Of a stretch of 64,000 nt of DNA, positions 1 through 8,055 are shown in pieces. The DNA comes from Corynebacterium falsenii. Lineage in GTDB: Bacteria > Actinomycetota > Actinomycetes > Mycobacteriales > Mycobacteriaceae. The stretch covers positions 434,001 to 498,000 of the forward strand of contig NZ_CP083646.1 in NCBI RefSeq assembly GCF_020099275.1, in the 5' to 3' direction. Made by a program: the position numbers and the translations under genes. The first letter of the stretch is position 1, and each line of letters begins with the position of its first letter. A model generated the notes under the pieces. It made no database searches. It saw only the letters and a program-made list of their open reading frames with translations, and had not been told where the DNA came from.

Positions 1-1
1 C

Positions 2-607
2 GGTCGCGGTGGGTACATCTGCGAGGTCAACTACAACAAACTCATGTCCTTCGCACACAAGCACGGCGGCGTGCTCGAGGTGCTCTATCCCGTGGGCCAC
101 TACGTACCCTGCAACCAGGTCATCGCCCGGTGGTTCGGACCGAAGGAGCTCGACGGGGTCGATGACCTCAGCGAAGCGGTCACCGAGCTCATGTCGTTCA
201 ACCGCGAGCGCACCATCCGACAGGACTTCTCCTTTTCTATTCGCCAGCTCGTGGACATTGCCGAGCGCGCCCTATCGCCCGGCGTGAACGATCCGACCAC
301 GGCAATCCAGTGCATTAACTGCATTCAATCCCTGTGTCGGGTGATGGTGACCCGCCGCGTGCCCAGTAACTACCTCAATGATGACGATGGTGAGCTCCGT
401 GTGATCTACCAGCCGCAAACTGTGGAGGAAAACCTGGAACTTGCCGTGGTGGAAATCGCCCACTGGGGATCCACGGCCGTGCGTATCGGCCCCGCTCTGC
501 ACACGATGATCAACGATCTGCGCAGCGTGGCGCTACCGGAATACCAGCAGGTGCTGGATCGGCTGGACAACGTCATCGACGAGAAGATGGACAATCCCGT
601 CGAATAA
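2..607 (+). CDS. DUF2254 family membrane protein, C-terminal part (partial at 5' end)
   Basis: The frame is open from the first bases of the window and ends at TAA 605-607, so the N-terminus lies outside. The visible part (about 200 residues) is the soluble C-terminal region of DUF2254 proteins. It shows the GGYI...VN opening, a stretch resembling HGGVLEVLYPVGHYVPCNQV, and a segment reading SPGVNDPTTAIQCINCI. The membrane segments normally found at the N-terminus are not in view. Function is unknown in the family; the assignment is by recognition of these conserved segments. It is followed by a regulatory region and an unrelated operon, so it is probably the last gene of its own unit. Confidence 0.75.
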   Translation, partial: GRGGYICEVNYNKLMSFAHKHGGVLEVLYPVGHYVPCNQVIARWFGPKELDGVDDLSEAVTELMSFNRERTIRQDFSFSIRQLVDIAERALSPGVNDPTTAIQCINCIQSLCRVMVTRRVPSNYLNDDDGELRVIYQPQTVEENLELAVVEIAHWGSTAVRIGPALHTMINDLRSVALPEYQQVLDRLDNVIDEKMDNPVE

Positions 608-669
608 TTCACCCAAAATATCTCGCATGACCGACTGGAAATAACCCGCTGAACTGCATGTTCTTAGAA

Positions 670-685
670 TGTGATACGCATCACA
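670..685. promoter_or_regulatory. GlxR (CRP-type) box upstream of the Asp23 operon
   Basis: TGTGATACGCATCACA is a 16-bp palindrome matching the corynebacterial GlxR consensus TGTGA-N6-TCACA in all ten fixed positions. It sits about 175 bases before the first Asp23 start (860) and just before an AT-rich stretch (687-710) that could contain the promoter. GlxR is the cAMP-responsive global regulator of corynebacteria. Whether it activates or represses here depends on the unmapped transcription start. Confidence 0.75.
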
Positions 686-859
686 TACTCTTTTTAGAAA
701 ATTTCCGTGACGATTTCTCCACTGGTCTCGTCTTCATAGTGTCCCTGCCAAACGGGGTTGCTTCCACGAAAGACGGAAGCAAAAAGCAAGCAAGAAGCTA
801 TGAAGCAACAATCCACTACGGAACCGGATACAACCGGATCCGAGCTCAAGGAGTTTTCC

Positions 860-1363
860 ATGTCTGACAAGAATCTTCCCCAGACCGGTGCACAGCAGCA
901 GCGCGAGGCAGCCAAGAAGGCTGACGAGCAGAAGGACAACAGCAAGGAGCTGCGCGGCCCGCTGCAGACCGAGCGCGGCGTAACCACCATGGAAGACACC
1001 GTGGTCGCCAAGGTCGCCGGCATCGCCGCCCGCGAGGTTCCCGGCGTGTACGACATGGGCAACGCTGCCCGTCGTGCGTTCTCCGCAGTCACCGACCGCA
1101 TCCCGAACTCCAAGACCAACGTCACCGGCGGCATCAGCGTGGAGAAGGGCGACACCCAGACCGCCATCGACGCCACCGTTGTCATCGAGTACGGCGCATC
1201 CGTCGTTGAGGTCGGCGACAACATCCGCGAGAACATCATCGACCAGGTCGAGTCCGCCACCGGCCTCGAGGTCATCGAGGTCAACGTCAACGTGGTTGAC
1301 GTTCACCTGCCGGAAGAGGATAACGACGACGACTCCTCCCGCAAGAACAACGAACTGCAGTAA
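860..1363 (+). CDS. Asp23/Gls24 (DUF322) family envelope stress protein, first paralogue
   Basis: Asp23-family proteins are small cytoplasmic proteins that polymerise near the membrane through an AmaP-type anchor in Firmicutes. The conserved core is visible: VVAKVAGIAAREVPGVYDM, then IDATVVIEYG and VEVNVNVVDVHLP near the C-terminus. The frame is open from 758, but ATG 860 is chosen because AAGGAG (848-853) lies six bases before it; the extra upstream residues look non-conserved. The first about 40 residues are charged and probably disordered. It is the first gene of an eight-gene run with short gaps or overlaps. Confidence in family is high; a physiological role in envelope stress is inferred. 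Confidence 0.85.
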   Translation: MSDKNLPQTGAQQQREAAKKADEQKDNSKELRGPLQTERGVTTMEDTVVAKVAGIAAREVPGVYDMGNAARRAFSAVTDRIPNSKTNVTGGISVEKGDTQTAIDATVVIEYGASVVEVGDNIRENIIDQVESATGLEVIEVNVNVVDVHLPEEDNDDDSSRKNNELQ

Positions 1364-1443
1364 AGCCCACCGCAGTCAGTCCTGAGTCGGTCATCCGCGG
1401 CCTTCGGGCCCGGTACCCGACTCCTTTTCATCAAGGAGTAACC

Positions 1444-1620
1444 ATGAAATCCTCTCAATTCGCTCTGCTCATCGGCCTGATCCTCGGCATCGTCGCAGCG
1501 TTCGGTGGCTTCGGCCAGTTCTTCCTGGTCCTCGTCTTCGGCGCATTGGGTCTGGCCGTGGGCCTGGCACTGGAAGGCCGCATCGAAGTTCGCGGAATCA
1601 CTGATCGCCGGAAGGACTAA
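1444..1620 (+). CDS. Small membrane protein, DUF2273-like
   Basis: This 58-residue ORF starts at ATG 1444 after AAGGAG (spacing five) and ends two bases before the next gene. Residues 5-45 are almost entirely hydrophobic and Gly-rich, forming one or two membrane segments with the pattern LLIGLILGIVAAFGG, followed by a short basic/acidic tail. In Asp23 operons of many Gram-positives a DUF2273 peptide of this size sits beside amaP and asp23, so that family is the best fit by size, topology and context. The sequence alone is too short for a firm family call. Confidence 0.7.
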   Translation: MKSSQFALLIGLILGIVAAFGGFGQFFLVLVFGALGLAVGLALEGRIEVRGITDRRKD

Positions 1621-1622
1621 CC

Positions 1623-1997
1623 ATGACAGCCACCCAAAACCCGACCACCTCGAGGGGCGCGACCACCGTCTCAACCAAAGTGGTCGCCCAAATGGCGGAA
1701 CAAGCCGCCTATGAGGTTCGGGGTGTGGGCTCAGACGCCGGAGGCGTCCTCGGCATCGGTGCCCGCAAGGACTTCCACTCCCGGCCCAAGGCTGATGTAG
1801 AGATCTACGGCAACACCGTTGTGCTGCGCATGAACGTAGGCCTCGCATTCCCCACGCCGATGAAGACCGCGCTCACCGAGCTGCGCCAACACCTCACCCA
1901 GCGCATCGAGTACTTCACCGGGCTCACCGTGGGCCGCATCGACATCGACATCTCTTGGCTCAACGCCGAAGCACAAGGAAGGAGGGTTCTGCAATGA
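1623..1997 (+). CDS. Asp23/Gls24 family protein, second paralogue
   Basis: A 124-residue protein with the Asp23 core: VAQMAEQAAYEVRGV near residue 20, VEIYGNTVVLRMNVGLAF in the middle and VGRIDIDISWL near the end. It lacks the charged N-terminal extension of the first paralogue. The start follows the preceding stop by two bases and its stop overlaps the next start as ATGA, so translation is probably coupled. In the AmaP-anchored network model of S. aureus, Asp23 paralogues assemble under the membrane; a similar role here is inference from operon composition. Confidence 0.85.
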   Translation: MTATQNPTTSRGATTVSTKVVAQMAEQAAYEVRGVGSDAGGVLGIGARKDFHSRPKADVEIYGNTVVLRMNVGLAFPTPMKTALTELRQHLTQRIEYFTGLTVGRIDIDISWLNAEAQGRRVLQ

Positions 1998-2557
1998 GTT
2001 CAACCCCCAAGGGTTCAGAGCTTGACAGCCTGACCAAGAAACCATCACGCGTGGTTCCAGTGACCATCTTCGCCCTCCTCCTCGTGGCCGCCGGAGGCTT
2101 CGGCATCTGGCTCCTCGGCACCTACGCCGCCACCGGAAACTGGCCCCAGCCAGCAAGCAACGCCATTAACACCGTTGCCGGCACCCAGCTTTCCGACCCA
2201 GCAGTCATCGCCATCGCAGCCGCAGTGGCGGTCCTCGGACTGATCTTCCTCATCGCGGGCATCACCCCGGGCGACAGCCCCAACCGCGAGGTGCTGGATG
2301 ATGAGATCCCCGGACAGACCGCAATCTCCCGCCGCGACCTTGCCGGATGGGTGCAATCCAAGGTGGAGCGGGTTGACGGTGCGCAAAGCGCCTCCGCCAC
2401 CATGAACAAGAACACCCTGGATGTCCACGTTCACACCCCCATCGACAACACGGATGCGGTGCGGCGTCGGACGGAAAAGACAGTCACCCAGGCACTGGAG
2501 GACTTCCGACCCGCCGACAGCATCAAGCCACGGATCCGCGTTATCCGTACTGACTAA
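1994..2557 (+). CDS. DUF6286 domain protein, Asp23-operon membrane component
   Basis: A 187-residue protein with two membrane segments (about residues 18-40 and 72-95) and a soluble C-terminal domain resembling a degenerate Asp23/AmaP fold (LDVHVHTPI...IKPRIRVIR). The start ATG 1994 overlaps the previous stop by four bases and follows AAGGAGGG. DUF6286 proteins are found almost only in actinobacterial Asp23 operons. It may act as a membrane anchor for the Asp23 proteins; this is inference from topology and context. Confidence 0.75.
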   Translation: MSSTPKGSELDSLTKKPSRVVPVTIFALLLVAAGGFGIWLLGTYAATGNWPQPASNAINTVAGTQLSDPAVIAIAAAVAVLGLIFLIAGITPGDSPNREVLDDEIPGQTAISRRDLAGWVQSKVERVDGAQSASATMNKNTLDVHVHTPIDNTDAVRRRTEKTVTQALEDFRPADSIKPRIRVIRTD

Positions 2558-2589
2558 CCACCTGTGTCCATCTGAAAGGAACCATCATC

Positions 2590-3219
2590 ATGCGGACCAT
2601 ATCCGGCGGACGCAACCGAACAGTACTGATCCTCGGCGGACTGCTGCTCATCGTCGCAGCGGCGTGGGTGCTGGCATCGGGACTCAACCTGCCGCAGCAA
2701 TGGAAGGAATCCGAGCGATTCCTCGCGGACCACAACTCCACCATCGGCGACATCGCCTCGGCACACCAGTCCTGGCTGCTGCCAACCGCCATCGCCGTGA
2801 CCGTTGTGCTGGCCATCGTGGGCCTGCTCATGCTGTTCGCGCAGATCCCCACCGCGCCGTCGCGCAACCAGCTTCGCTTCGCCGACGAGGATGACCAGCT
2901 CCTCGGATCCCTCGATCCGGACGTGCTGGATCGTGCCCTCGAGGAGCGACTCGAAGATATCGCCGGTATCAACGATGCCAGCGTACGCATCGGTGGCACC
3001 ACCGAAGCACCATGGGTCCAGGCAACCATCGACGTGGATTCCAACGCCGAAGTAGCCTGGGTAGTCAACGCAGCGCGTACCCGCCTGCGCAATGACATCG
3101 CCACCGCCACCGAAGCAGAGCCCACCAGGATTGACCTCATGGTGGAGCTCAGCACACACGGATCCTCCCAGTCCACCAAGGTGGCCGAGGTTGGATCCGA
3201 AAGGGTAACTCAGGGTTAA
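2590..3219 (+). CDS. AmaP-like Asp23 membrane anchor
   Basis: A 209-residue protein with two hydrophobic segments (about 12-30 and 62-84) separated by about 30 residues, then a soluble domain with an alternating beta/alpha pattern. This is the topology of the alkaline-shock response membrane anchor AmaP, which tethers Asp23 at the membrane. GAAAGGAACC precedes the ATG with normal spacing. It lies between the DUF6286 gene and the sigma factor gene. The family call rests on topology and neighbourhood more than on a single diagnostic motif. Confidence 0.7.
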   Translation: MRTISGGRNRTVLILGGLLLIVAAAWVLASGLNLPQQWKESERFLADHNSTIGDIASAHQSWLLPTAIAVTVVLAIVGLLMLFAQIPTAPSRNQLRFADEDDQLLGSLDPDVLDRALEERLEDIAGINDASVRIGGTTEAPWVQATIDVDSNAEVAWVVNAARTRLRNDIATATEAEPTRIDLMVELSTHGSSQSTKVAEVGSERVTQG

Positions 3220-3221
3220 TT

Positions 3222-3815
3222 ATGACCACGGATGCTGACCAGCGATTCCTCGTCCTGCGCGCGCAGGACGGGGATGTTGGCGCGTTCGAAAAACTCGTCG
3301 ACCTCCACCAAGGTCGACTTTTTCGTATCGCCTACATGGTGCTACGCGACCGCTCAGACGCCGAAGACGTAGTGCAGGAAGCACTTCTCACCGCCTGGCG
3401 CCGCCTGCACCTCCTCAGTGACCCCGATGCATTCAGCGGTTGGGTCTCCACCATCGCCAGCCGCGCAGCCATCGACGTCACGCGCCGCAACGAGCGCCGC
3501 GCCACAGACGCCACCACCAACGACGACATCGACCTTTCTCACTCCAGCGACTCCGTGGGGTCCAGCGCAGGGTCCGGGCGCGAACAATCCCAGGACTCCG
3601 CCGACTCCGCCATGGTGAACGCACAAATGGAGGCACTCGCCGGGATTCTGCAAACACTGCCGCCCGAGCAGCGCACCTGCTGGGTGCTTCGGGAAATCGA
3701 CGGAATGAGTTACCGCGAGATCGCCGTGATCGTTGACGCCACCGAATCCACCGTGCGCGGACGCATCGCCCGCGCCCGCACCCAAATCGTTGAACGCATG
3801 AAGGAGTGGAGATGA
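3222..3815 (+). CDS. ECF-type RNA polymerase sigma factor within the Asp23 operon
   Basis: The 197-residue product has sigma region 2 at about residues 20-85 (LVDLHQGRLFRIAYMVLRD, DAEDVVQEALLTAWRRL) and region 4 at about 140-190 (TLPPEQRTCWVLREIDGMSY, TESTVRGRIARARTQI). A Ser/Asp-rich linker (about 95-125) joins them. No zinc-binding anti-sigma gene of the ZAS type is adjacent; the next ORF, overlapping by ATGA, is Asp23-like. It may control this operon or an envelope regulon, but no convincing ECF promoter pair was found upstream of 860. Confidence 0.88.
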   Translation: MTTDADQRFLVLRAQDGDVGAFEKLVDLHQGRLFRIAYMVLRDRSDAEDVVQEALLTAWRRLHLLSDPDAFSGWVSTIASRAAIDVTRRNERRATDATTNDDIDLSHSSDSVGSSAGSGREQSQDSADSAMVNAQMEALAGILQTLPPEQRTCWVLREIDGMSYREIAVIVDATESTVRGRIARARTQIVERMKEWR

Positions 3816-4375
3816 CAGCCACCAAGCACAACACCGAGCGCAACGATGACCAAGACACCCAGCGCTACCTCGACCTGTTGCGCTCCGTCACCAAGGAATG
3901 GGAGGAACTGGAAGACAGCGGCGATGAGTCCGTGCAACTGTCCTCCAGCGCCCGATCCACCATCCGCGAGTCCGTCCGAGCGGCAGCCCGCCACGGCTCC
4001 CAGATCGACCTGGGCGCCACGCAGGAAGGCCCGTTCACGATGTCCGAGCTCGCGCTGCGCACCCTGATCCGGGGGGCGGTCGACCGGGTACCGGGCGCGC
4101 AGTCTTTGAAGACTCGTGTTGCCTACCCCGATGCCGCTTCGAAGAGTCGCGTCAAGGCCGCACCGGACATTGTGACCTGCATTATCGCGGTGTCTATCGA
4201 CATCGTGCCGGGCAGCGGCAAGGCGGAGATACCAGATCTGCAGCGCGTCGCCGGCACTGTTGGCGACGCGGTACGGGAAGAACTCACCGATAGCGTGGGC
4301 CTCGATGGCGTTAAGGTAGACGTGCACATCGCCGACCTGTACTACAACCAGAAGGAGGCTTCGCTGCATGACTAA
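3812..4375 (+). CDS. Asp23-like protein coupled to the sigma factor
   Basis: A 187-residue soluble protein. The start ATG 3812 has AAGGAG at 3801-3806 and overlaps the sigma stop as ATGA; GTG 3806 is possible but overlaps the ribosome site. The C-terminal half (IVTCIIAVSIDIVPG, VGLDGVKVDVHIADLYY) matches the Asp23 pattern. The N-terminal half is acidic and helical with no known motif. Its position directly after the sigma gene is where an anti-sigma factor is often encoded. A regulatory partnership is possible but there is no sequence evidence for it. Confidence 0.65.
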   Translation: MTATKHNTERNDDQDTQRYLDLLRSVTKEWEELEDSGDESVQLSSSARSTIRESVRAAARHGSQIDLGATQEGPFTMSELALRTLIRGAVDRVPGAQSLKTRVAYPDAASKSRVKAAPDIVTCIIAVSIDIVPGSGKAEIPDLQRVAGTVGDAVREELTDSVGLDGVKVDVHIADLYYNQKEASLHD

Positions 4376-4715
4376 TCCCACCCGCACGGGAGCGGATGCA
4401 ATCAGCGCCGCCTCCCTAGTGAAACTCGTGGAATCCATCCCCGGCGTGGCAGGCATGGAAGCCGGTGTGGTCTCCACCCTGCGTGCCATCGACGCCCGTA
4501 TCCGGCGACGCAACGGCGACCAGCGCGCCCGCTACGGTTTGGTCATCGACCACGAACAACACCTCGTGACCGTCGAGGTGTCCCTCAACCACGGCACCCG
4601 CGTGCTCACGGTCGTGGAAAAGATTCAACACGCGATCAAAGACGCGTTGCGGGATGCTTTATCCGACGCCGCTACGGACTACACCGTCTTGGTGCGGGTC
4701 CAATCGATGAGTTAG
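4368..4715 (+). CDS. Short Asp23-like protein, last gene of the stress operon
   Basis: A 115-residue protein that overlaps the preceding gene by eight bases. It keeps the Asp23-like pattern LVKLVESIPGVAGMEAG at the N-terminus and an amphipathic beta stretch (LVTVEVSLNHGTRVLTVVEKI), ending in TDYTVLVRVQSMS. Its 3' end overlaps the convergent ogt gene by 44 bases (4672-4715), so the two transcripts must run into each other. The T-tract/CGACGCC motif described in the findings lies inside its last codons. Confidence 0.65.
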   Translation: MTNPTRTGADAISAASLVKLVESIPGVAGMEAGVVSTLRAIDARIRRRNGDQRARYGLVIDHEQHLVTVEVSLNHGTRVLTVVEKIQHAIKDALRDALSDAATDYTVLVRVQSMS

Positions 4716-5259
4716 CAGGCCGCGTCACCGCTTCGAAGTCGAGGAGCCATTTCTTGTTATCGAGCCCTCCCGCGTAACCGGTGAGTGCGCCATTGGCCGC
4801 CACCACCCGATGACACGGCACGATGATGCTGATGGGATTACGCCCCACCACTTGGCCCACCCTGCGGGCCAGGTTCTTGTTTCCCAGCTGAGCGGCGAGC
4901 GCACCGTAGGTGGTGGTCTGCCCGTAGGGGATCTCCCGCAACAAAGCCCACGTGCGCTGGCTGAACTCGGGACCTACCGGCGCGAGCGGGAGGTCAAACC
5001 GGCGGCGGGTGGCGTCGAAAAACTCGGTGAGCTGCACCGATGCCTGCTCGAGGACGGGTACATCAGCGAGTGACACAGCGGAGCCAAGGGCATCCGCAGC
5101 GGGGCGATGCGCCTGGTTGGCGAGGTACACGCCAGTTAGCGCGCCGGGTTCGCGCGCGGTGTCGAAGGTAAGCGCGGGGGAGGTGTCGGCGACCAGCGTC
5201 AGCGGGCCGAGGGGGCTGGGGATCTCCGCGTGCACGAGTGCGGGGTCGGTCGGGGGCAT
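4672..5259 (-). CDS. ogt: Methylated-DNA--protein-cysteine methyltransferase
   Basis: The 195-residue product repairs O6-alkylguanine by irreversible transfer of the alkyl group to a cysteine. The active-site motif IIVPCHRVV is present, preceded by the DNA-binding helix region (REIPYGQTTTYGALAAQLG, ARRVGQVVGRNP) and followed by LTGYAGGLDNKKWLL. The ATG complementary to 5257-5259 starts MPPTDPA, a normal position for the family; the frame is open further upstream but that sequence is not conserved. It converges on and overlaps the Asp23 operon end. Ada-type regulatory domains are absent, so this is a stand-alone Ogt. Confidence 0.92.
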   Translation of the reverse strand: MPPTDPALVHAEIPSPLGPLTLVADTSPALTFDTAREPGALTGVYLANQAHRPAADALGSAVSLADVPVLEQASVQLTEFFDATRRRFDLPLAPVGPEFSQRTWALLREIPYGQTTTYGALAAQLGNKNLARRVGQVVGRNPISIIVPCHRVVAANGALTGYAGGLDNKKWLLDFEAVTRPANSSIGPAPRRCSP

Positions 5260-5314
5260 GGCACCAACGCTACCGGCACGTGCGCCGGGCATGCGCACAC
5301 CGCCACCGGAGGCC

Positions 5315-5320
5315 CATAAT
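5315..5320 (+). promoter_or_regulatory. Candidate -10 element for a leaderless start at 5327
   Basis: CATAAT lies seven bases before ATG 5327. The intervening GGAGG ends one base before the ATG, too close to be a usable ribosome site. The arrangement fits a transcript beginning at or next to the start codon, as is common in actinobacteria. Confidence 0.4.
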
Positions 5321-5326
5321 GGAGGC

Positions 5327-7171
5327 ATGCGACTTCCTGGGCTATCAACGGTGCTGCGCGTGGCCGCTGGTGCGCTGGATGTGTACGTGGATCTGTTTCC
5401 CGGCGTGCGACTAACCAGGCGCAAGATCGTGTCGCCCAGCATGGGGGCGGGGATTCTCGGCGCGGAGATCGCCACATGGAACGCGCTGGCGCCGTCGCTG
5501 CTGCCGCACCCGTGGTGGGCGGTGGCTGCGAACACGGCGACGTCGCAGGCCGTGGGGCATTTCAACGGCACTCTTGTCGCGGCGGTGTTGCGCAAATTGG
5601 GCGTGCGCAATCAGGAGCGGTTCACCCAATCTTCACTGAGCACCCCGCACCTCGTGGCGGCGCTCATGACGGCTGCTTTAGCTGTGCGTTCCTACCGATT
5701 GCAGGGGCAGTCCGCGGAATTGGTGCGCAGTCAGCGCCACGGGGCGCGGTCGGCTGCCGCCGGCATCGCCGTGGGCACCATCGGCTACGGCGGGTTGTTA
5801 ATTGTGGGGGAGGCCGTGCAGGGGTCGTATTCGTTGACGAATCGATCTCTGCGCCGGGTGTTTCCCGCGCCGCTGGCGATGTTCGCTTCGGCTATTGCGC
5901 TGGTTGCGGCGGGTTTTGTGGTCTCGGATAAGGTGCTACTTCGGGCTGTGCTGGAGCGACTGTCGGCCTCGGCGGAGCAGGTGAACCGGCGGGTCTATGA
6001 CGGCTTTCAGCAACCCTGGGAGCCGGAGCGGTCCGGGTCCGTGTGGTCGTACGAAAAGTGGATTTCTTTGGGTGCCCAGGGGCGGGTGCTCGTCGGTGGG
6101 GGGCCGCGGGCGCGGGATATCCGTGACGTCCTCGGCGTTGAGGAAGCGCCCGCCAGTGATTACACGCCCGCCGACCCCATCGAGATCCGCGAGCCGATCC
6201 GCATCTACGGCGGATTAGTTCCGGGCCGCTCCTTGGAGACCATCGTTCACATGTGCATCCGCGAGATCATGCGTACAGGCGCGCTGCGCCGCAGCGTGAT
6301 TGCGATCCACACGTCCACGGGCACGGGTTGGGTACCGGATTGGCAGGTGGACACGGTCGAGTTCCTCACCGGCGGCAATTGCGCGACCGTGACGATGCAG
6401 TACAGCTTTGTGCAGTCCCCGATTGCGTACATGATTGACCGCGATACTCCCGCCCGCGCCGGGCAGCTGCTCATCAATGCTGTGTTGGAGCTCATCGAGG
6501 ACATGCCTGATCCGCCGAAGGTCTTTGTGGTGGGCGAGTCCCTGGGCGCGTATGGAACGTGCAGTGCGTTTCGCGATGGCGATGAATTGCTGCGCCGCGT
6601 GGATGGCGCGGTGTTGTCTGGTGCGCCTCGGTTCACGCGCATCATTCGCTCGTGGACGCACCAGCGTGAGCATGGTTCGCCGGAGCGGCTGCCGGTCGTT
6701 GATGGTGGCAGGCACGTGCGGTTCGTGGCTCATCCGGATCACCTGCGCCGTGATTGGCGGGGGAGGGACTACGAGCACGAGTGGGAGTCTTCCCGAGTAG
6801 TGGTCGCGCAGTTCCCGAGCGATGCGATTGTGTGGTGGTCGCCCGAGCTGTTCTACCGTCAGCCGCAATGGTTGCGGGAGCCGGGGTCCCGCGGGGTGGC
6901 AGCCCCGCCGACGCAGCATGTGGACGTGGTTGATGCGCTGTGGTGGGTACCGTTTACGACGGGATGGCAGGTGGCGCTGGACATGCTGACGGCCAAGCAT
7001 GCCCCCTCAGATCATGGCCATAATTACCGCGCCATCATGGTTCCTATCTGGCGAGATGTGCTGGGTGATGCGGTGAAGGTTCATTACACCCCGGATCTGG
7101 AACGCCGCATCGTGGAGTGGATCATGGCCCATTCGCGTGATACGCGGCAGGGCCCGGATCGTTTTGCGTAG
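5327..7171 (+). CDS. Membrane-anchored alpha/beta hydrolase (Abhydrolase_9 / DUF2319 family)
   Basis: A 614-residue protein. The N-terminal half carries about five hydrophobic segments (ending near residue 205) typical of the Abhydrolase_9_N domain. The C-terminal half is the hydrolase domain with the nucleophile elbow VVGESLGAYG and downstream acidic and His candidates (FVAHPDHLRRDW, DHGHNYRAIM). Substrate is unknown; relatives are suspected to act on cell-envelope lipids. The start is uncertain: ATG 5327 fits a leaderless promoter, ATG 5291 is an in-frame alternative. The frame stays open 125 codons upstream, but that overlaps ogt antisense and is probably spurious. Confidence 0.8.
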   Translation: MRLPGLSTVLRVAAGALDVYVDLFPGVRLTRRKIVSPSMGAGILGAEIATWNALAPSLLPHPWWAVAANTATSQAVGHFNGTLVAAVLRKLGVRNQERFTQSSLSTPHLVAALMTAALAVRSYRLQGQSAELVRSQRHGARSAAAGIAVGTIGYGGLLIVGEAVQGSYSLTNRSLRRVFPAPLAMFASAIALVAAGFVVSDKVLLRAVLERLSASAEQVNRRVYDGFQQPWEPERSGSVWSYEKWISLGAQGRVLVGGGPRARDIRDVLGVEEAPASDYTPADPIEIREPIRIYGGLVPGRSLETIVHMCIREIMRTGALRRSVIAIHTSTGTGWVPDWQVDTVEFLTGGNCATVTMQYSFVQSPIAYMIDRDTPARAGQLLINAVLELIEDMPDPPKVFVVGESLGAYGTCSAFRDGDELLRRVDGAVLSGAPRFTRIIRSWTHQREHGSPERLPVVDGGRHVRFVAHPDHLRRDWRGRDYEHEWESSRVVVAQFPSDAIVWWSPELFYRQPQWLREPGSRGVAAPPTQHVDVVDALWWVPFTTGWQVALDMLTAKHAPSDHGHNYRAIMVPIWRDVLGDAVKVHYTPDLERRIVEWIMAHSRDTRQGPDRFA

Positions 7172-7245
7172 TGCTTTTTCTTTCTTTCGACGCCACGACG
7201 GGCACCCCTTCCGTCAAGCATGTGGCCGTCCGCTAGATTGAGCGC

Positions 7246-8055
7246 ATGAACTATCCCCTCGAAACGGTATTGCTGGCTTTCGGCCTGACTTTGTTAGCCG
7301 GGTTGAGCACGGGCTTGGGTGGTGTGATTTCCATTGCTAAGCGCAATCCGGGGCCGCAGTTCTTGGCGGGCTCACTGGGCTTTTCAGCGGGTGTGATGCT
7401 GTATGTCTCCATGATGGAGCTGGTTCCCACGGGCATTGAATCGTTGGCGAAAAATTGGGAGGAAAAGCCTGCCACATGGGTGGGCGTGGGGGCATTTTTC
7501 GCAGGTATCGCGGTGATTGCCGTGATTGACCGGTTGGTGCCGGAGCCAATGAATCCGCATGAGCCAGATGCCATCAGCGATCGGCAACGCAAGCAGCGCC
7601 AGGCGGCGATGATGAAGACCGGAACGCTCACTGCCCTGGCCATTGGTATTCACAATTTCCCGGAGGGCTTCGCCACGTTTGTTGCTGGCCTGGAGGATGC
7701 GAAGGTGGCGATCCCGGTGGCTGTGGCCATCGCGATCCACAATATTCCGGAAGGAGTGGCAGTGGGCGTGCCGATCCGTGAGGCCACGGGTTCGCGACGG
7801 AAGGCTTTGGTGTGGTCCACGGTGTCCGGGCTGGCCGAGCCGGCCGGGGCGCTGTTGGGCTTCCTGTTGTTGATGCCGTTCATGGGGCCCACAACGTTGG
7901 GTGTTGTGTTCGCGGCAATCGCGGGCGTGATGGTGTTTATCAGCTTGGATGAGCTGCTCCCCGCGGCGGTTGCCACGGGCCGGCATCACACGGCGATTTA
8001 TGGGCTGATTGCGGGCATGGCGGTGATGGCGCTGTCGCTGCTGATGTTCCTGTAG
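7246..8055 (+). CDS. zupT: ZIP family metal transporter
   Basis: The 269-residue integral membrane protein has eight predicted helices. It carries the two signature metal-binding helices of ZIP transporters: IGIHNFPEGFATF and VAIAIHNIPEGVAVGVPI. ZupT proteins import Zn and other divalent metals. A short cytoplasmic His-containing loop (HEPDAISDRQRKQ) lies between helices 3 and 4. The gene is followed without a gap by the convergent CDF-like gene (stops adjacent at 8055/8056), so an importer and a probable exporter are encoded tail to tail. No Zur-like site was seen upstream. Confidence 0.9.
   Translation: MNYPLETVLLAFGLTLLAGLSTGLGGVISIAKRNPGPQFLAGSLGFSAGVMLYVSMMELVPTGIESLAKNWEEKPATWVGVGAFFAGIAVIAVIDRLVPEPMNPHEPDAISDRQRKQRQAAMMKTGTLTALAIGIHNFPEGFATFVAGLEDAKVAIPVAVAIAIHNIPEGVAVGVPIREATGSRRKALVWSTVSGLAEPAGALLGFLLLMPFMGPTTLGVVFAAIAGVMVFISLDELLPAAVATGRHHTAIYGLIAGMAVMALSLLMFL

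Noticed and set aside
4952..5326. N-terminal extension of the membrane alpha/beta hydrolase
   Set aside because: It overlaps ogt on the other strand and shows no conserved residues; the leaderless -10 supports 5327.
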